Shown: positions 25,525 through 36,415, counted from the stretch's first letter. The stretch is DNA of 64,000 bases from Marinobacter sp. X15-166B (GCF_001752365.1 NZ_MEIY01000001.1:1105049-1169048); one strand, 5' to 3'. Translations and numbers: made by a program. The notes: generated by a model not told the origin, from the letters alone.

Positions 25525-26760
25525 TTATGAATGCAGCACCGCGCAGTCCCTGACAGACACCGAGGCATCGGCGATCAATCCCCGGTCCACGGCAGTTCCT
25601 GCACCGATCCACTTCTTGCCCAGCATGAACTCCGCCGGCGAATTAACCGCCTCGACCGCCATCAGACGGTCGCCACAGAAACGGAATACGGAAAACTTGT
25701 CGCTCGCGGGGTCGCCGCGCACAATGTCCACATCGGTGTCGATCCCCAACCCCGCTATTTGCAGTTTGATGTCGTATTGATCGGACCAGAACCAGGGGAC
25801 CTCGTCGGCGGGCAGCGGTTGCTCGGCCAGCACCGCGGCTACGATCTTCGCTTGCTCCAGCGTGTTGGAGATGTTTTCCAGTCGGAATTGGCGGTTATAG
25901 ACAGGTAACGGGCGTTGACTGACGTCGCCAATCGCAAAAATAGCCGGATCGGACGTACGTGCCTGGTGGTCAACCACTATGCCATTGTCAACCTGCAAAC
26001 CCGCCGCGCGGGCGAGCTCGTCGTTGGGGATGGCGCCAATACCCACCAGGGCAAGATCACAGGCGGTTTCGACGCCGTTGTCGAGCACCACCGATGTCAA
26101 GCGTCCCGCGTCGCTCTTGAGCTCAGCAACGCCGACGCGATTCAGGATGTCCACACCCCGGGCCTGGTGTTGGCGCTGGTAATAATGGGACAGAGTCTCC
26201 GAGGCGACGCGCGCCAGCAATCGTGACTCACGTTCGATCACCGAAACCTTCACCCCCAACTGGCGCGCCGAGGCGGCAACTTCCAGCCCTATGTAGCCCC
26301 CGCCGATGACCGCGAGGTGGGTGGCGCCGTGCAGCTGAGCCTTAAGCCGTTCCGCATCGGCCAGATTACGCAGACAGTGCAGGTTCTCGAATTCGCCGCC
26401 GGGCAGCGCCAGGGGCCTGGCCCGCGCCCCTGTTGCGAGCACCAGGTAGTCGTATTCGAGTGCGGTGCCGTCCGCCAATAACAGTCTTTTGTCATTGCGC
26501 TGGATCCGCTCGACCGTGCTGTTCAGCATCACCTGCACCCGCTGCTCGTCGTAGAACGCGGCGGGCTTTAAATACAGCCGCTCGAGGGTGACCGACTCGT
26601 TGAGCCACGACTTTGACAGGGGCGGACGCTGATAGGGCAGCGCCCCTTCGTCGCTCACCAAGGTTATGTGGCCGTCAAATCCGGCCTTCCGGAGCGCGAT
26701 CACCAGATTTCCACCGGCGTGCCCACCCCCTACAATCACTGCTTTCTTATTGTTGTTCAT
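25525..26760 (-). CDS. Ferredoxin reductase, FAD/NAD(P)-dependent (Rieske system)
   Basis: 411 residues with the two Rossmann motifs of putidaredoxin/rubredoxin reductase-type enzymes: FAD motif VIVGGGHAGG near 8-17, NAD motif AVIGGGYIGLEVA near 149-161, plus the ATGARARPL linker and IFAIGDVSQ near 268-276. The C-terminal reductase domain is complete. It passes electrons from NADH to the ferredoxin encoded next to it, which then feeds the Rieske oxygenases. This three-part set (FAD reductase, adrenodoxin-type ferredoxin, single-subunit oxygenase) is the arrangement of dicamba O-demethylase. The ATG at 26760 is chosen over a codon five positions upstream. Confidence 0.9.
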   Translation of the reverse strand: MNNNKKAVIVGGGHAGGNLVIALRKAGFDGHITLVSDEGALPYQRPPLSKSWLNESVTLERLYLKPAAFYDEQRVQVMLNSTVERIQRNDKRLLLADGTALEYDYLVLATGARARPLALPGGEFENLHCLRNLADAERLKAQLHGATHLAVIGGGYIGLEVAASARQLGVKVSVIERESRLLARVASETLSHYYQRQHQARGVDILNRVGVAELKSDAGRLTSVVLDNGVETACDLALVGIGAIPNDELARAAGLQVDNGIVVDHQARTSDPAIFAIGDVSQRPLPVYNRQFRLENISNTLEQAKIVAAVLAEQPLPADEVPWFWSDQYDIKLQIAGLGIDTDVDIVRGDPASDKFSVFRFCGDRLMAVEAVNSPAEFMLGKKWIGAGTAVDRGLIADASVSVRDCAVLHS

Positions 26761-26810
26761 ACAGACCCTGACCATTGCTTATCGGTTGTTCGAGACTGAC
26801 TGTTGCGGCC

Positions 26811-27125
26811 CTATTCGTTGGCGACGTGCACTACCAGTCCGTCCAGTTCACTGCTCATGGCAATCTGACAGGCCAGTCTGGAGGACGGTTTGATACCGTC
26901 CACCTCCTCCAGGGTCATGGATTCGATTTCGTTGGGACGGCCGACGGTTGCCTGCCATTCTTCGTCGATATAGATGTGACAGGTTGCGCACACACAGGCG
27001 CCGCCGCATTCGGCGTCTATGCCGGGGACACTGCTGTGGACCGCGCCTTCCATCAGGGTAACGCCGTCTTCCACCTCGGCCTGGTAGACATTCCCGGACT
27101 TGTCTATGTAGGTAACTGTGGCCAT
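26811..27125 (-). CDS. Adrenodoxin-type [2Fe-2S] ferredoxin (Rieske system)
   Basis: 104 residues from ATG 27125 (GGAGTG upstream). The cluster ligands C40-x5-C46-x2-C49 and C86 are in the order of adrenodoxin/putidaredoxin-type ferredoxins (AECGGACVCATCHIYI; SSRLACQIAM). C44 is an extra non-ligand cysteine. It lies between the reductase and the Rieske oxygenase in the same operon and is the natural carrier for both; since the second Rieske gene at 34241 has no ferredoxin beside it, this protein probably serves both oxygenases. Confidence 0.93.
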   Translation of the reverse strand: MATVTYIDKSGNVYQAEVEDGVTLMEGAVHSSVPGIDAECGGACVCATCHIYIDEEWQATVGRPNEIESMTLEEVDGIKPSSRLACQIAMSSELDGLVVHVANE

Positions 27126-27160
27126 TTCACACTCCATCTTGCGATTGCAGGGGTAAGGGG

Positions 27161-28168
27161 TTATGTCATTCTCTCGATCATCTTGCGCATCCGCATGGGT
27201 GCGGCATCGATCGCGATCTTGAGCTTTTGCCGGCCCTCGAACTGCTCTTCTTTCAGCTGGATCGCTTCGAGAATGGCCTTGTCTTCGGCGAACGCCTTGC
27301 GGAACTCGTTCGACAGCGCAGTGTTCATCTCATCGTCGGCGTGGAAGTTTTTCACGTGCAGCCAGTGATCAATGGTGGTGCGCTCGTCGACCGGGGTCAT
27401 GAAGTGGCAGGCGAAAATCTGCATGCAATTGTCCCGGTTCCCTTCCGGGGCCCCGGTGCCGGTGTCGGCACTGCCAAAGTCGATGATCGCAATGCTCGGG
27501 GCGTAGTAGTGGTAGTAGTGCCAGCGATCCACGTTACCCTTGAAGTTGCCAAACTTCTCAAACAGGGGAATCGGCGGCGCGTCGTTGATCCAGCGCCAGG
27601 TGACGATCTTGTCCTCCTGCACTTCAAACTGCACCTTGACGTCCTCGCCGGCGGCGTTCCCCAGGGTGCTCAGATGGACAAAGTTCACGTGGGCGGGGTC
27701 GCACAGATTATCGGCGAGGCTGACATAGTTGGCGTTGATCCGCAGCGCATCGCCTTCAGCCACACTCCAGTCGGCATCGTGGTATTGGGGCAGATCGAAC
27801 ACCTTGCTGGTGTCCGCCAGCTCGGGATCGCCCATCCAGATCCACACCAGTCCCATGTTTTCGTGGGTGGGGTAGGTCACTACCCGCGCCTTGGGCGGCA
27901 CCATGTCCTGGCCGGGCACCCGCACGCATTTACCGGAGCAGTCAAAGGTCACCCCGTGGTAGCCACACTCCACGGCGTCGCCCTTGAGACGCCCCATCGA
28001 CAGGGGCAGAAAGCGATGCGGGCACAGGTCTTCCATAGCAACCACGTCACCGGTTGAGGTCCGGTACACGACGATGTCCTGTTCGACGATACGGTGACTG
28101 CTCAGTTCGTGGCGGACATCCCTCGACCAGGCCAGCGGGTACCAGGTATTAAGAGCGTATTTATTCAT
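27161..28168 (-). CDS. Rieske non-heme iron oxygenase, catalytic subunit (copy 1)
   Basis: 335 residues. Rieske domain: C49-P-H51 and C68-x2-H71 (CPHRFLPL; CGYHGVTF). Catalytic domain: bridging D157 and iron ligands H160 and H165 in NLCDPAHVNFVH. This is the VanA/DdmC group of single-component alpha subunits, which mostly demethylate O- or N-methyl groups or hydroxylate rings. It differs from the copy at 34241 at only about 21 of 335 aligned positions by my count, mostly near the ends. It is the first gene of a six-gene operon running to 22502. A motif shared with nicC and nicX lies about 145 bases upstream. Confidence 0.93.
   Translation of the reverse strand: MNKYALNTWYPLAWSRDVRHELSSHRIVEQDIVVYRTSTGDVVAMEDLCPHRFLPLSMGRLKGDAVECGYHGVTFDCSGKCVRVPGQDMVPPKARVVTYPTHENMGLVWIWMGDPELADTSKVFDLPQYHDADWSVAEGDALRINANYVSLADNLCDPAHVNFVHLSTLGNAAGEDVKVQFEVQEDKIVTWRWINDAPPIPLFEKFGNFKGNVDRWHYYHYYAPSIAIIDFGSADTGTGAPEGNRDNCMQIFACHFMTPVDERTTIDHWLHVKNFHADDEMNTALSNEFRKAFAEDKAILEAIQLKEEQFEGRQKLKIAIDAAPMRMRKMIERMT
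27161..28168. repeat. Direct repeat of about 1 kb, copy 1 (Rieske gene)
   Basis: The whole Rieske reading frame is repeated at 34241-35272 in the same orientation, with nearly identical DNA over long stretches (for example, the bases around 27320-27410 and 34400-34490 match almost base for base). The spacing is about 6 kb and encloses nicC, nicD, nicE, nicF and nicR. Confidence 0.85.
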
Positions 28169-28303
28169 TATTATTCCTCTCTCTTCGGTCGCAGATCGGC
28201 TGCTAACTCGCCGAAGTACTTAAGCTTGCAAGCGCTCTCCGGGGTGCCCGAATCGAATTCGGTCGGCGTGATGCCCTTCACCGCGACTGCCTCAAGCTTC
28301 GAT

Positions 28304-28323
28304 TTACAACGTACACATTATTA
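28304..28323. promoter_or_regulatory. Putative operator, copy 1 (Rieske operon)
   Basis: TTACAACGTACACATTATTA, centred about 145 bases upstream of the Rieske copy 1 start. It shares CGTACACATTATT with the site at 36530, which lies at a similar distance (about 124) from nicX. It is the least symmetric of the five copies. Assignment to the adjacent MarR regulator is inference. Confidence 0.6.
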
Positions 28324-28478
28324 AAGCCCTGTTCAACAACTTTCTGACAGAAATAATCAGTCCTTGGTGACTACTTAAAATACTGCTTATAAATCAGTAA
28401 ATTAAGAACTTTACCGACTACAACCACACTTATAAATGAAGCATAAGCACCATATTTTTCTCAGAACACCTCGCAACC

Positions 28479-28498
28479 TAACAGTGCATACACTGTAT
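28479..28498. promoter_or_regulatory. Putative operator, copy 2
   Basis: TAACAGTGCATACACTGTAT. The inner ACAGTGCATACACTGT is a near-perfect palindrome. It matches the site at 28881 at 15 of 20 positions. It lies far from both start codons, so it could be an auxiliary site for looping. Confidence 0.6.
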
Positions 28499-28880
28499 TG
28501 CGCACATCGCGAATCCCGCCACAGACGACGGCAAAAGCCCACCGTGCCCCCAGCAAACTCACCTCACAAAACTCCGGTTAGCCGCTTGCCGGGTATGCCA
28601 GCAACGCACGGGGGGCTGAACCGCTCTGCAGCCAGTGAGCAGCCAGCCGGCACGGCGTTACAGCGCCGGCACCGGAGCACCCCAACAATGATGCACACAC
28701 TTAATTGCACCCGCCAAACCGTCTAATACGATCAAAATACTTACGCACAGAGGCGAGACACCCAGGTCGACACCCTCGCCAAACCAACCAAACAAAATAA
28801 TAAATCTATTAAAATCATAAGCATAAACAGAAAATAATTTTTCACACAAAAACAGACAAGTTATGCTTTACTTCGCCAAT

Positions 28881-28900
28881 AAATAGCGCATACACTATTT
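28881..28900. promoter_or_regulatory. Putative operator, copy 3 (nicC)
   Basis: AAATAGCGCATACACTATTT, centred about 84 bases upstream of the nicC start. The outer six bases of each arm are perfectly symmetric. It matches the site at 36715 at 16 of 20 positions. The size and symmetry suit a MarR dimer. Binding is not shown here. Confidence 0.7.
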
Positions 28901-28958
28901 ATACCTCGGCTGTGCAAGGGTTTCCCTGCAGCTGTTTGTATAACAAGCCCAACAATAA

Positions 28959-30931
<1,973 letters not shown>

Positions 30932-30998
30932 GCGACCACCACGCCCCACTCAGGTTCCCCCCGGCGGGGAGCCGCACCTGAATAATGGAGATCGCAGG

Positions 30999-31751
30999 AT
31001 GAGCAAGACTTACCGCATCGGACAGATAGTACCGAGTTCGAATATCACGATGGAAACCGAAATACCGGCGATGTTGACCGCCCGTCAGCTGGTGCGCCCG
31101 GAACGCTTCACCTTCCACTCCAGCCGCATGCGCATGAAAACGGTCAGCAAAGATGAGCTGGCGGCCATGGACGCCGAATCCGATCGTTGTGCGCTGGAAT
31201 TGAGTGACGCCCGCGTTGATGTGATGGGTTACGCCTGCCTGGTGGCCATCATGGCCATGGGTCTGGGGTATCACCGCGAGTCGGAAGCCCGCCTGACTCA
31301 CCGCACCGAAGAAAATGGCGCCAAAACGCCGATCGTGACCAGCGCCGGTGCCCTGGTGCAAGGGCTGGATGTCATCGGTGCCAAGCGGATTGCCCTCGTA
31401 GCCCCCTATATGAAGCCTTTGACCGAATTGGTGGTGGACTACATTCGTGCCGAAGGCTTCGAAGTGGTTGATTACCGGGCCCTGGAAATTCCCGATAACC
31501 TGGACGTAGCCCGCCATGACCCGATGAATCTGCCCGGTATTGTCGCTGACATGAACCTCGAGGGCGTCGACGCCATCGTCTTGTCGGCCTGCGTGCAAAT
31601 GCCGTCATTGCCGGCCGTAGCCCGGGTCGAGGCCGAAACAGGCAAACCGGTCATTACCGCCGCCATTTCCACCACCTACCAGCTGCTCAAGGCACTGGAA
31701 CTGGAAACGGTGGTGCCTGGTGCCGGCGCCCTGCTTTCTGGCGCTTACTGA
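30999..31751 (+). CDS. nicE: Maleate cis-trans isomerase
   Basis: 250 residues from ATG 30999 (GGAGATCGCAGG upstream). Asp/Glu racemase superfamily. The two catalytic cysteines expected from the P. putida enzyme (C82 and C200, recalled) fall at C80 (VMGYACLVAI) and C198 (VLSACVQMPS). It converts maleate to fumarate, which then enters the TCA cycle. An overlapping longer frame starting at 30876 is not needed. Confidence 0.95.
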   Translation: MSKTYRIGQIVPSSNITMETEIPAMLTARQLVRPERFTFHSSRMRMKTVSKDELAAMDAESDRCALELSDARVDVMGYACLVAIMAMGLGYHRESEARLTHRTEENGAKTPIVTSAGALVQGLDVIGAKRIALVAPYMKPLTELVVDYIRAEGFEVVDYRALEIPDNLDVARHDPMNLPGIVADMNLEGVDAIVLSACVQMPSLPAVARVEAETGKPVITAAISTTYQLLKALELETVVPGAGALLSGAY

Positions 31752-31763
31752 GAGGAATAATTA

Positions 31764-32399
31764 ATGGCTAACGAACAAGTCAATGCTGCAGACAACTACA
31801 AGGGCGTCTGGGGCAACCGCATCGGATTCGGCCGCAAGGCGGCGCTGTTGTCGATCGATTTCACCAAAGCCTACACCACCGAGGGCGCCCCGCTGTACGC
31901 CCCCGGTGTGCCCGACGCCGTCCGTCAGGCACAGTCAGTGTTGCAGGTGGCCCGGGACCAGGGCGAGTTGATCATTCATACCAACATCCGCTATCACCCC
32001 GGCAATTTTCTCGATGGTGGCATCTGGGTAAAAAAAGCCCCCGTGATGAAGGACATGGTCGACGGAAACCCGCTGGCTGCGTTCTGCGACGAAGTGCTGC
32101 CGCTGGACAGTGAACTGGTGATCAGCAAGCAATACGCCAGCGCCTTTTTCGCCACCAACCTGGCGGCCACGCTGACCGCACAAGGGGTCGACACCATTGT
32201 GCTGATGGGTTGCTCCACCAGTGGCTGCATTCGCGCCACTGCGGTGGACGGTGTGCAGTATGGATTTCGGGTGATGGTCCTGCGCGATTGCGTCGGTGAT
32301 CGCCACCCCGATCCCCACGAAGCGAATCTGTTCGACATCGACAGCAAGTACGGCGATGTCATTTCGTCCGCCGCGTACCTCGACTATGTGCAAGGCTGA
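31764..32399 (+). CDS. nicF: Maleamate amidohydrolase
   Basis: 211 residues, isochorismatase fold. Triad D32 (LLSIDFTKAY), K122 (ISKQYASAF) and C155 (MGCSTSGCIR), the NicF-type arrangement with the STSGC loop. It hydrolyses maleamate to maleate and ammonia. It follows nicE by 12 bases and ends the nicCDEF transcript, a hairpin following at 32433. Confidence 0.95.
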   Translation: MANEQVNAADNYKGVWGNRIGFGRKAALLSIDFTKAYTTEGAPLYAPGVPDAVRQAQSVLQVARDQGELIIHTNIRYHPGNFLDGGIWVKKAPVMKDMVDGNPLAAFCDEVLPLDSELVISKQYASAFFATNLAATLTAQGVDTIVLMGCSTSGCIRATAVDGVQYGFRVMVLRDCVGDRHPDPHEANLFDIDSKYGDVISSAAYLDYVQG

Positions 32400-32432
32400 G
32401 TACGGATAGCAACACATCCCTGCACACGGATG

Positions 32433-32472
32433 CGCCCTTGCCGGCACCGCCACAGCGGCGCCGGCAAGGGCG
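32433..32472 (+). terminator. Hairpin terminator of nicCDEF
   Basis: A perfect 13-bp GC-rich stem (CGCCCTTGCCGGC / GCCGGCAAGGGCG), with a further inner stem (CCGC / GCGG) in the loop, lies 33 bases after the nicF stop. No T-run follows, so termination may be partial and could let some read-through into nicR. Confidence 0.65.
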
Positions 32473-32620
32473 GTCCTACGAGACGCTATCTGTCTTCACG
32501 TGTTAATATTCAACGACTATTTTGATGCTTGCCCAGCCTGCAAGGAAGGTTCCTGCAGCCAAGTTGTGGTTTGCGTCGAGCTTCCCAAAGAAGAGCGAGT
32601 GTATGAAAGGTGCCCTGAAA

Positions 32621-33109
32621 ATGGTGGATAGAATGCATTCTGAAAGCGAACAAGAAAACCACCACAAAGCGATTTTGGATGGCTATGACGTTGCCGAGCA
32701 AGTGGGGCACCTGATACGCCGTGCCCACCAAAGGCACACCGCCATATTTCAGCAGTACAGCTGTGACAGCAATCTCACCCCCATGCAGTTTTCCGTGCTG
32801 TGTAGCGTGTTGGATCAAGGCCCCAGCTCGCTGACCGACATCGTCAAAAGAACCGCCATTGATCAGGCGACGATTCGTGGTGTCGTCAAGCGTCTCAAGG
32901 ACCGAGGACTGATAAAACTGATATCCGACCCTGCGGATAACCGCAAGGTCATCGTCTGCGTAACCGCAGACGGCGAGCAACTGATTCAGCAGATGATTCC
33001 TCTGGCCCGTGAAATCACGGACAAAACCCTGGAAAAACTGGATATGAGCGAGCGCATCGCATTGAAGTATCTGTTGCGAAAAATCGGTGGGCAATCCCAG
33101 GCGGATTAA
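32621..33109 (+). CDS. nicR: MarR family regulator, probable NicR
   Basis: 162 residues from ATG 32621 (AAAGGTG upstream); starts at 32603 or 32633 are also possible. A MarR winged helix is clear: LTPMQFSVLCSVLDQG near 53-68, TDIVKRTAIDQATIRGVVKRLKDRGLI near 74-100, DNRKVIVCVTADG near 108-120. Its place after nicF matches NicR, a 6-hydroxynicotinate-responsive repressor of nic genes in P. putida. The palindromes at 28304, 28479, 28881, 36530 and 36715 are candidate sites for it. Functional identity is inferred from position and fold. Confidence 0.8.
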   Translation: MVDRMHSESEQENHHKAILDGYDVAEQVGHLIRRAHQRHTAIFQQYSCDSNLTPMQFSVLCSVLDQGPSSLTDIVKRTAIDQATIRGVVKRLKDRGLIKLISDPADNRKVIVCVTADGEQLIQQMIPLAREITDKTLEKLDMSERIALKYLLRKIGGQSQAD

Positions 33110-33152
33110 GACCTGCGCGGTGGGCGGTCTGGAACCGCCCACCGCGCAGGTC
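33110..33152. terminator. Bidirectional terminator between nicR and the TIM-barrel gene
   Basis: A perfect 19-bp inverted repeat, left arm 33110-33128 (GACCTGCGCGGTGGGCGGT), loop CTGGA, right arm 33134-33152. It starts immediately after the nicR stop and runs into the stop codon of the convergent TIM-barrel gene. The position and symmetry fit a shared terminator. Confidence 0.8.
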
Positions 33153-34227
33153 ATTGGGGCTGCCGCTTCTGGCCCGCGTCGATCAGCCCGGCCTTGTGCA
33201 GCGCCTTGATTTCTTCCCAGGTCCTGCGGATGAATTTCGCGGCCGCTATGTTTTGCTCCAGCAAGTTATAGCGGGCGCCGAGCCCGTAATCCGGCAGATT
33301 GATCATTTCGGTGGTGATGTAGCGCAGTGGACTGTCCGGATGGGTTATGTGGTACCGGAGGGCTTTCCGGATGGCCTCCTTGGACGGTTCCAGCAAATAG
33401 GCATGCCAATCAGAATGCCATTCGCCTGGCTGCGGCTTCACAAACGGGTATTGGATACCCCGGGCAAAATTACCGTCCGCTTCCCGATGCCACAGATTCT
33501 TGGGCTGGTTCGGTGCCACTGAACGCAACTGGGTCCATTTGACGATCCCCATCTCAAGCCAGCGCTCACAAAGGGATCCCGGCTCAAACGGATCCAGGAT
33601 CACGGTGCCATTCTCGACGTCTTCGCGCACCTCGGACACCGCCTGCTCTTCGGGGTTCCCGATTTTGAAGTTGACGTGGCTGTAGTCCAGTGTGAAATTG
33701 AACGGAATGCCCCGCTCCATTACCAGACTGGCAACTGCTTCGACCCGTTTGAAACTTTCGGTCCACATATTCACATGCAGTTCAAAGGAAGGCTCAACAC
33801 CGTAAGAAGCCGCCAGATCATAGGTTTTTAAGTAATGGTCTGCGATTTCCTGATTGCTCAGCACATGCCCGTCGGCATGCTCTTTGAAGGTCATGATGTT
33901 GTGGCACCTGGCCCCCACTTCTTTGCAGATTTTCAGGTTGTCCGCCAGCAACGCCTCGTCCCGACCCAGCTGGTAAAACCAGCTGGCGGTATGTATCGGC
34001 AGATCGAACTCGCTCATGGCGGACAGATACTGATCCAGATCAGCCCGCAAAGGAATGCGGTCAAAGTAGTCAAACACACCGGCTTCCTTCACCCGACGAA
34101 ACTGCTCTCGGATTGGCAATTCCTCAAGGGAAACCGGTGAATCCACAGAAGAAAGCTGCACGCCTCGCCCATTGCAACCGATCAATACCGGCTGTGGGTC
34201 GATTCGTTGTGGTTCAGGATTATGCAT
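33151..34227 (-). CDS. Sugar isomerase-type TIM-barrel protein, function unknown
   Basis: 358 residues of the xylose isomerase-like TIM-barrel (AP endonuclease family 2) type: REQFRRVKEAGVFDYFDRIP near 40-59, GARCHNIMTFKEHADGHVLS near 104, EPSFELHVNMW near 143 and FNFTLDYSHVNFK near 175. The glutamate/histidine pattern suggests a divalent metal site. It begins 13 bases after Rieske copy 2, so it is in the nicX operon. It is not part of the known nicotinate pathway. The step it performs cannot be read from the sequence; an epimerase, isomerase or lyase on a ring-derived product is possible. Confidence 0.75.
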   Translation of the reverse strand: MHNPEPQRIDPQPVLIGCNGRGVQLSSVDSPVSLEELPIREQFRRVKEAGVFDYFDRIPLRADLDQYLSAMSEFDLPIHTASWFYQLGRDEALLADNLKICKEVGARCHNIMTFKEHADGHVLSNQEIADHYLKTYDLAASYGVEPSFELHVNMWTESFKRVEAVASLVMERGIPFNFTLDYSHVNFKIGNPEEQAVSEVREDVENGTVILDPFEPGSLCERWLEMGIVKWTQLRSVAPNQPKNLWHREADGNFARGIQYPFVKPQPGEWHSDWHAYLLEPSKEAIRKALRYHITHPDSPLRYITTEMINLPDYGLGARYNLLEQNIAAAKFIRRTWEEIKALHKAGLIDAGQKRQPQ

Positions 34228-34240
34228 CGTGCCGCCTTTT

Positions 34241-35272
34241 TTACGCTGGATTGGTTTGTTCTGCTTTTTTCATTTTCTCGATCATCATGCGCATCCGTAT
34301 GGGCGCGGCATCGATCGCGATCTTCAGCTTTTTCCGACCCTCGAACTGCTCTTCTTTCTTTTGAACCGCTTCGAGTATGGCCTTGTCTTCGGCGAAGGCG
34401 ACGCGGAACTCATTCGACAACGCGGTGTTCATCTCATCGTCGGCGTGGAAGTTTTTCACGTGCAGCCAGTGATCAATGGTGGTGCGCTCGTCGACCGGGG
34501 TCATGAAGTGGCAGGCGTAAATCTGGATGCAGTTATCGCGGCGGCCTTCCGGGGCACCGGTGCCGGTGTCGGCACTGCCAAAGTCGATGATCGCAATGCT
34601 CGGGGCGTAATAGTGGTAGTAGTGCCAACGGTCCACATTGCCCTTGAAGTTGCCAAACTTCTCAAACAGGGGAATCGGCGGCGCATCGTTAATCCAGCGC
34701 CAGGTGACGATTTTCTCTTCCTCCACCTCGAACTGCACCTTGACGTCCTCGCCCGCAGCGTTGCCCAGGGTGCTCAAGTGGACAAAGTTCACGTGGGCGG
34801 GGTCGCACAGATTATCGGCCAGACTGAGGTAGTTGGTTTCAATCCGCAGGGCATCGCCTTCGGCCACACTCCAGTCGGCGTCGTGGTATTGGGGCAGATC
34901 GAACACCTTGCTGGTGTCGGCCAACTCGGGGTCGCCCATCCAGATCCACACCAACCCCATGTTTTCATGGGTGGGGTAGGTGACTACCCGCGCCTTGGGC
35001 GGGACCATGTCCTGACCGGGCACGCGCACACACTTGCCGGAGCAATCAAAGGTCACTCCGTGGTAGCCACACTCCACGGTGTCGCCCTTGAGACGCCCCA
35101 TCGACAGAGGCAGAAAGCGGTGCGGACACAGGTCTTCCATAGCGACCACGTCACCGGTGGAGGTCCGGTACACGACGATGTCCTGTTCGACGATACGGTG
35201 ACTGCTCAGTTCGTGGCGGACATCCCTGGACCAGGTCAGCGGATACCAGGTATTCAGTACGTAGTTACTCAT
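34241..35272 (-). CDS. Rieske non-heme iron oxygenase, catalytic subunit (copy 2)
   Basis: 343 residues. Same Rieske (C49, H51, C68, H71) and iron-site (D157, H160, H165) residues as copy 1 at 27161. Differences cluster near the N-terminus (SNYVLN for NKYALN), around residue 145 (ETNYLS for NANYVS) and in the C-terminal 50 residues, where copy 2 is eight residues longer. No ferredoxin or reductase gene is adjacent, so it probably borrows those of the other operon. Transcribed with nicX upstream (90-base gap) and the TIM-barrel gene downstream (13-base gap). Confidence 0.92.
   Translation of the reverse strand: MSNYVLNTWYPLTWSRDVRHELSSHRIVEQDIVVYRTSTGDVVAMEDLCPHRFLPLSMGRLKGDTVECGYHGVTFDCSGKCVRVPGQDMVPPKARVVTYPTHENMGLVWIWMGDPELADTSKVFDLPQYHDADWSVAEGDALRIETNYLSLADNLCDPAHVNFVHLSTLGNAAGEDVKVQFEVEEEKIVTWRWINDAPPIPLFEKFGNFKGNVDRWHYYHYYAPSIAIIDFGSADTGTGAPEGRRDNCIQIYACHFMTPVDERTTIDHWLHVKNFHADDEMNTALSNEFRVAFAEDKAILEAVQKKEEQFEGRKKLKIAIDAAPIRMRMMIEKMKKAEQTNPA
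34241..35272. repeat. Direct repeat of about 1 kb, copy 2 (Rieske gene)
   Basis: Second copy of the repeat at 27161-28168. Similarity ends at the gene ends; neither flanking region is shared apart from the operator motif. This points to a gene duplication rather than a mobile element, and no transposase is nearby. Confidence 0.85.
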
Positions 35273-35362
35273 TATTGTAATTCTCTTGTCGGTCGTGGTT
35301 CACAGCTATCACGCTGACGGTATTTTTAAGGGTTCACAGCTCATCACTATCCGGCGGCCCCG

Positions 35363-36415
35363 TCAACGCACAATGGCGGCATCCGGTGCGACCACGTCAC
35401 CCTCAAGGACCACCGGCGCATCGTCCAGGTAAATGGAGCAGTTACGCAGCGGCAAGTCCAGATGACACGGCGTCTTGCGCAGGCCGCCCACCTCGGTGTT
35501 CGGGCCGGTGGAAAACAGGAAATTGCCATAAAACGCACGCGCGTCCATACAGATGCCGTCGCTCTTGTCGTAGAGCCCCATGGCGGTCCACTGCGCGCGC
35601 GGTTGCAACCCCCAGCCAATGTGAGAAATACCGTAGACTTCCGGGTCGTTGAAATACGCCAGGTATTCGCGCAAATACTCCGCATCGAGACCGCCGTGAA
35701 TGCCGGTGATAAACCCTTCCCGGACCTCCAGGGTAATCTGCTCCCGCAGATAGTTTTTGAACGGCAGGATGATGTCCCCTTTATCCAGTACCAGGGTCCC
35801 TTCGGCTTCGTTCTCATTCGGCCAGGTAAACAGAAACCCGCTCGGCCAGTGATCCCAGCGACCGGGTTCTTCCACGAATCCGTATTCGGGCACGGTCGGA
35901 TACTGGCCCAGTGGGGCACGAAAATCGGTACCGGCCTTCGAGGTCACGTGCATCAGCGAAGCCTTTTCCAGCAACTCCTTGGAGGCCAATACCCGCGCTC
36001 TGTCTTCCCGGGTGGGCATCATGCGGGCCAGCACCTCCGGTGGCTCAATCGCCAACAAAATCCGGGTACCCGATTTGAGGATCTGCTCTTGTTCGGGGGA
36101 GTGCAGCAGCATCATGGTATCGACGATCAGATCGGCCGCTTCCAACGCCGTTTGCGCCGCGCGATTGCCCGTCAGTGGGGTGTCGCCGCAGTAAGCCGTC
36201 ATATCGGTGCCCATCGCCCGCGGGTGGTTGAAGGCTGGCAATTCTACCGAGTAGACCTTGGCCCCCAATCTCTGAGCGGCATCGAAAGCGGCCCGCACGG
36301 TCCGTTGATCCGAGTAGTGGCTTTTCAGCACCGCGACACTCTGGGTTTCGTCCACATTCGACAGCGCAAGAACTTCTTCAAACATCTGAGTCAACTGGGA
36401 GTCACTGACCGGCAT
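35363..36415 (-). CDS. nicX: 2,5-Dihydroxypyridine 5,6-dioxygenase
   Basis: 350 residues, the full length of P. putida NicX. The Fe(II) ligands reported there (H265, H318, D320, from memory) fall at the same numbers here: H265 in GISHIGWG and H318/D320 in TPCHLDLP. It opens 2,5-dihydroxypyridine between C5 and C6 to N-formylmaleamate with oxygen. It heads an operon with Rieske copy 2 and the TIM-barrel gene, separate from nicCDEF and opposite in direction. An operator-like motif lies about 124 bases upstream. Confidence 0.95.
   Translation of the reverse strand: MPVSDSQLTQMFEEVLALSNVDETQSVAVLKSHYSDQRTVRAAFDAAQRLGAKVYSVELPAFNHPRAMGTDMTAYCGDTPLTGNRAAQTALEAADLIVDTMMLLHSPEQEQILKSGTRILLAIEPPEVLARMMPTREDRARVLASKELLEKASLMHVTSKAGTDFRAPLGQYPTVPEYGFVEEPGRWDHWPSGFLFTWPNENEAEGTLVLDKGDIILPFKNYLREQITLEVREGFITGIHGGLDAEYLREYLAYFNDPEVYGISHIGWGLQPRAQWTAMGLYDKSDGICMDARAFYGNFLFSTGPNTEVGGLRKTPCHLDLPLRNCSIYLDDAPVVLEGDVVAPDAAIVR

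Noticed and set aside
32400..32620. An operator for the nic regulator in its own promoter
   Set aside because: Only weak partial matches occur (for example around CACGTGTTAATATT). None reaches the similarity of the five listed sites, so I did not annotate autoregulation.
35273..35362. A separate promoter and operator for Rieske copy 2
   Set aside because: The 90-base gap after nicX contains no motif copy; read-through from nicX is the simpler explanation.
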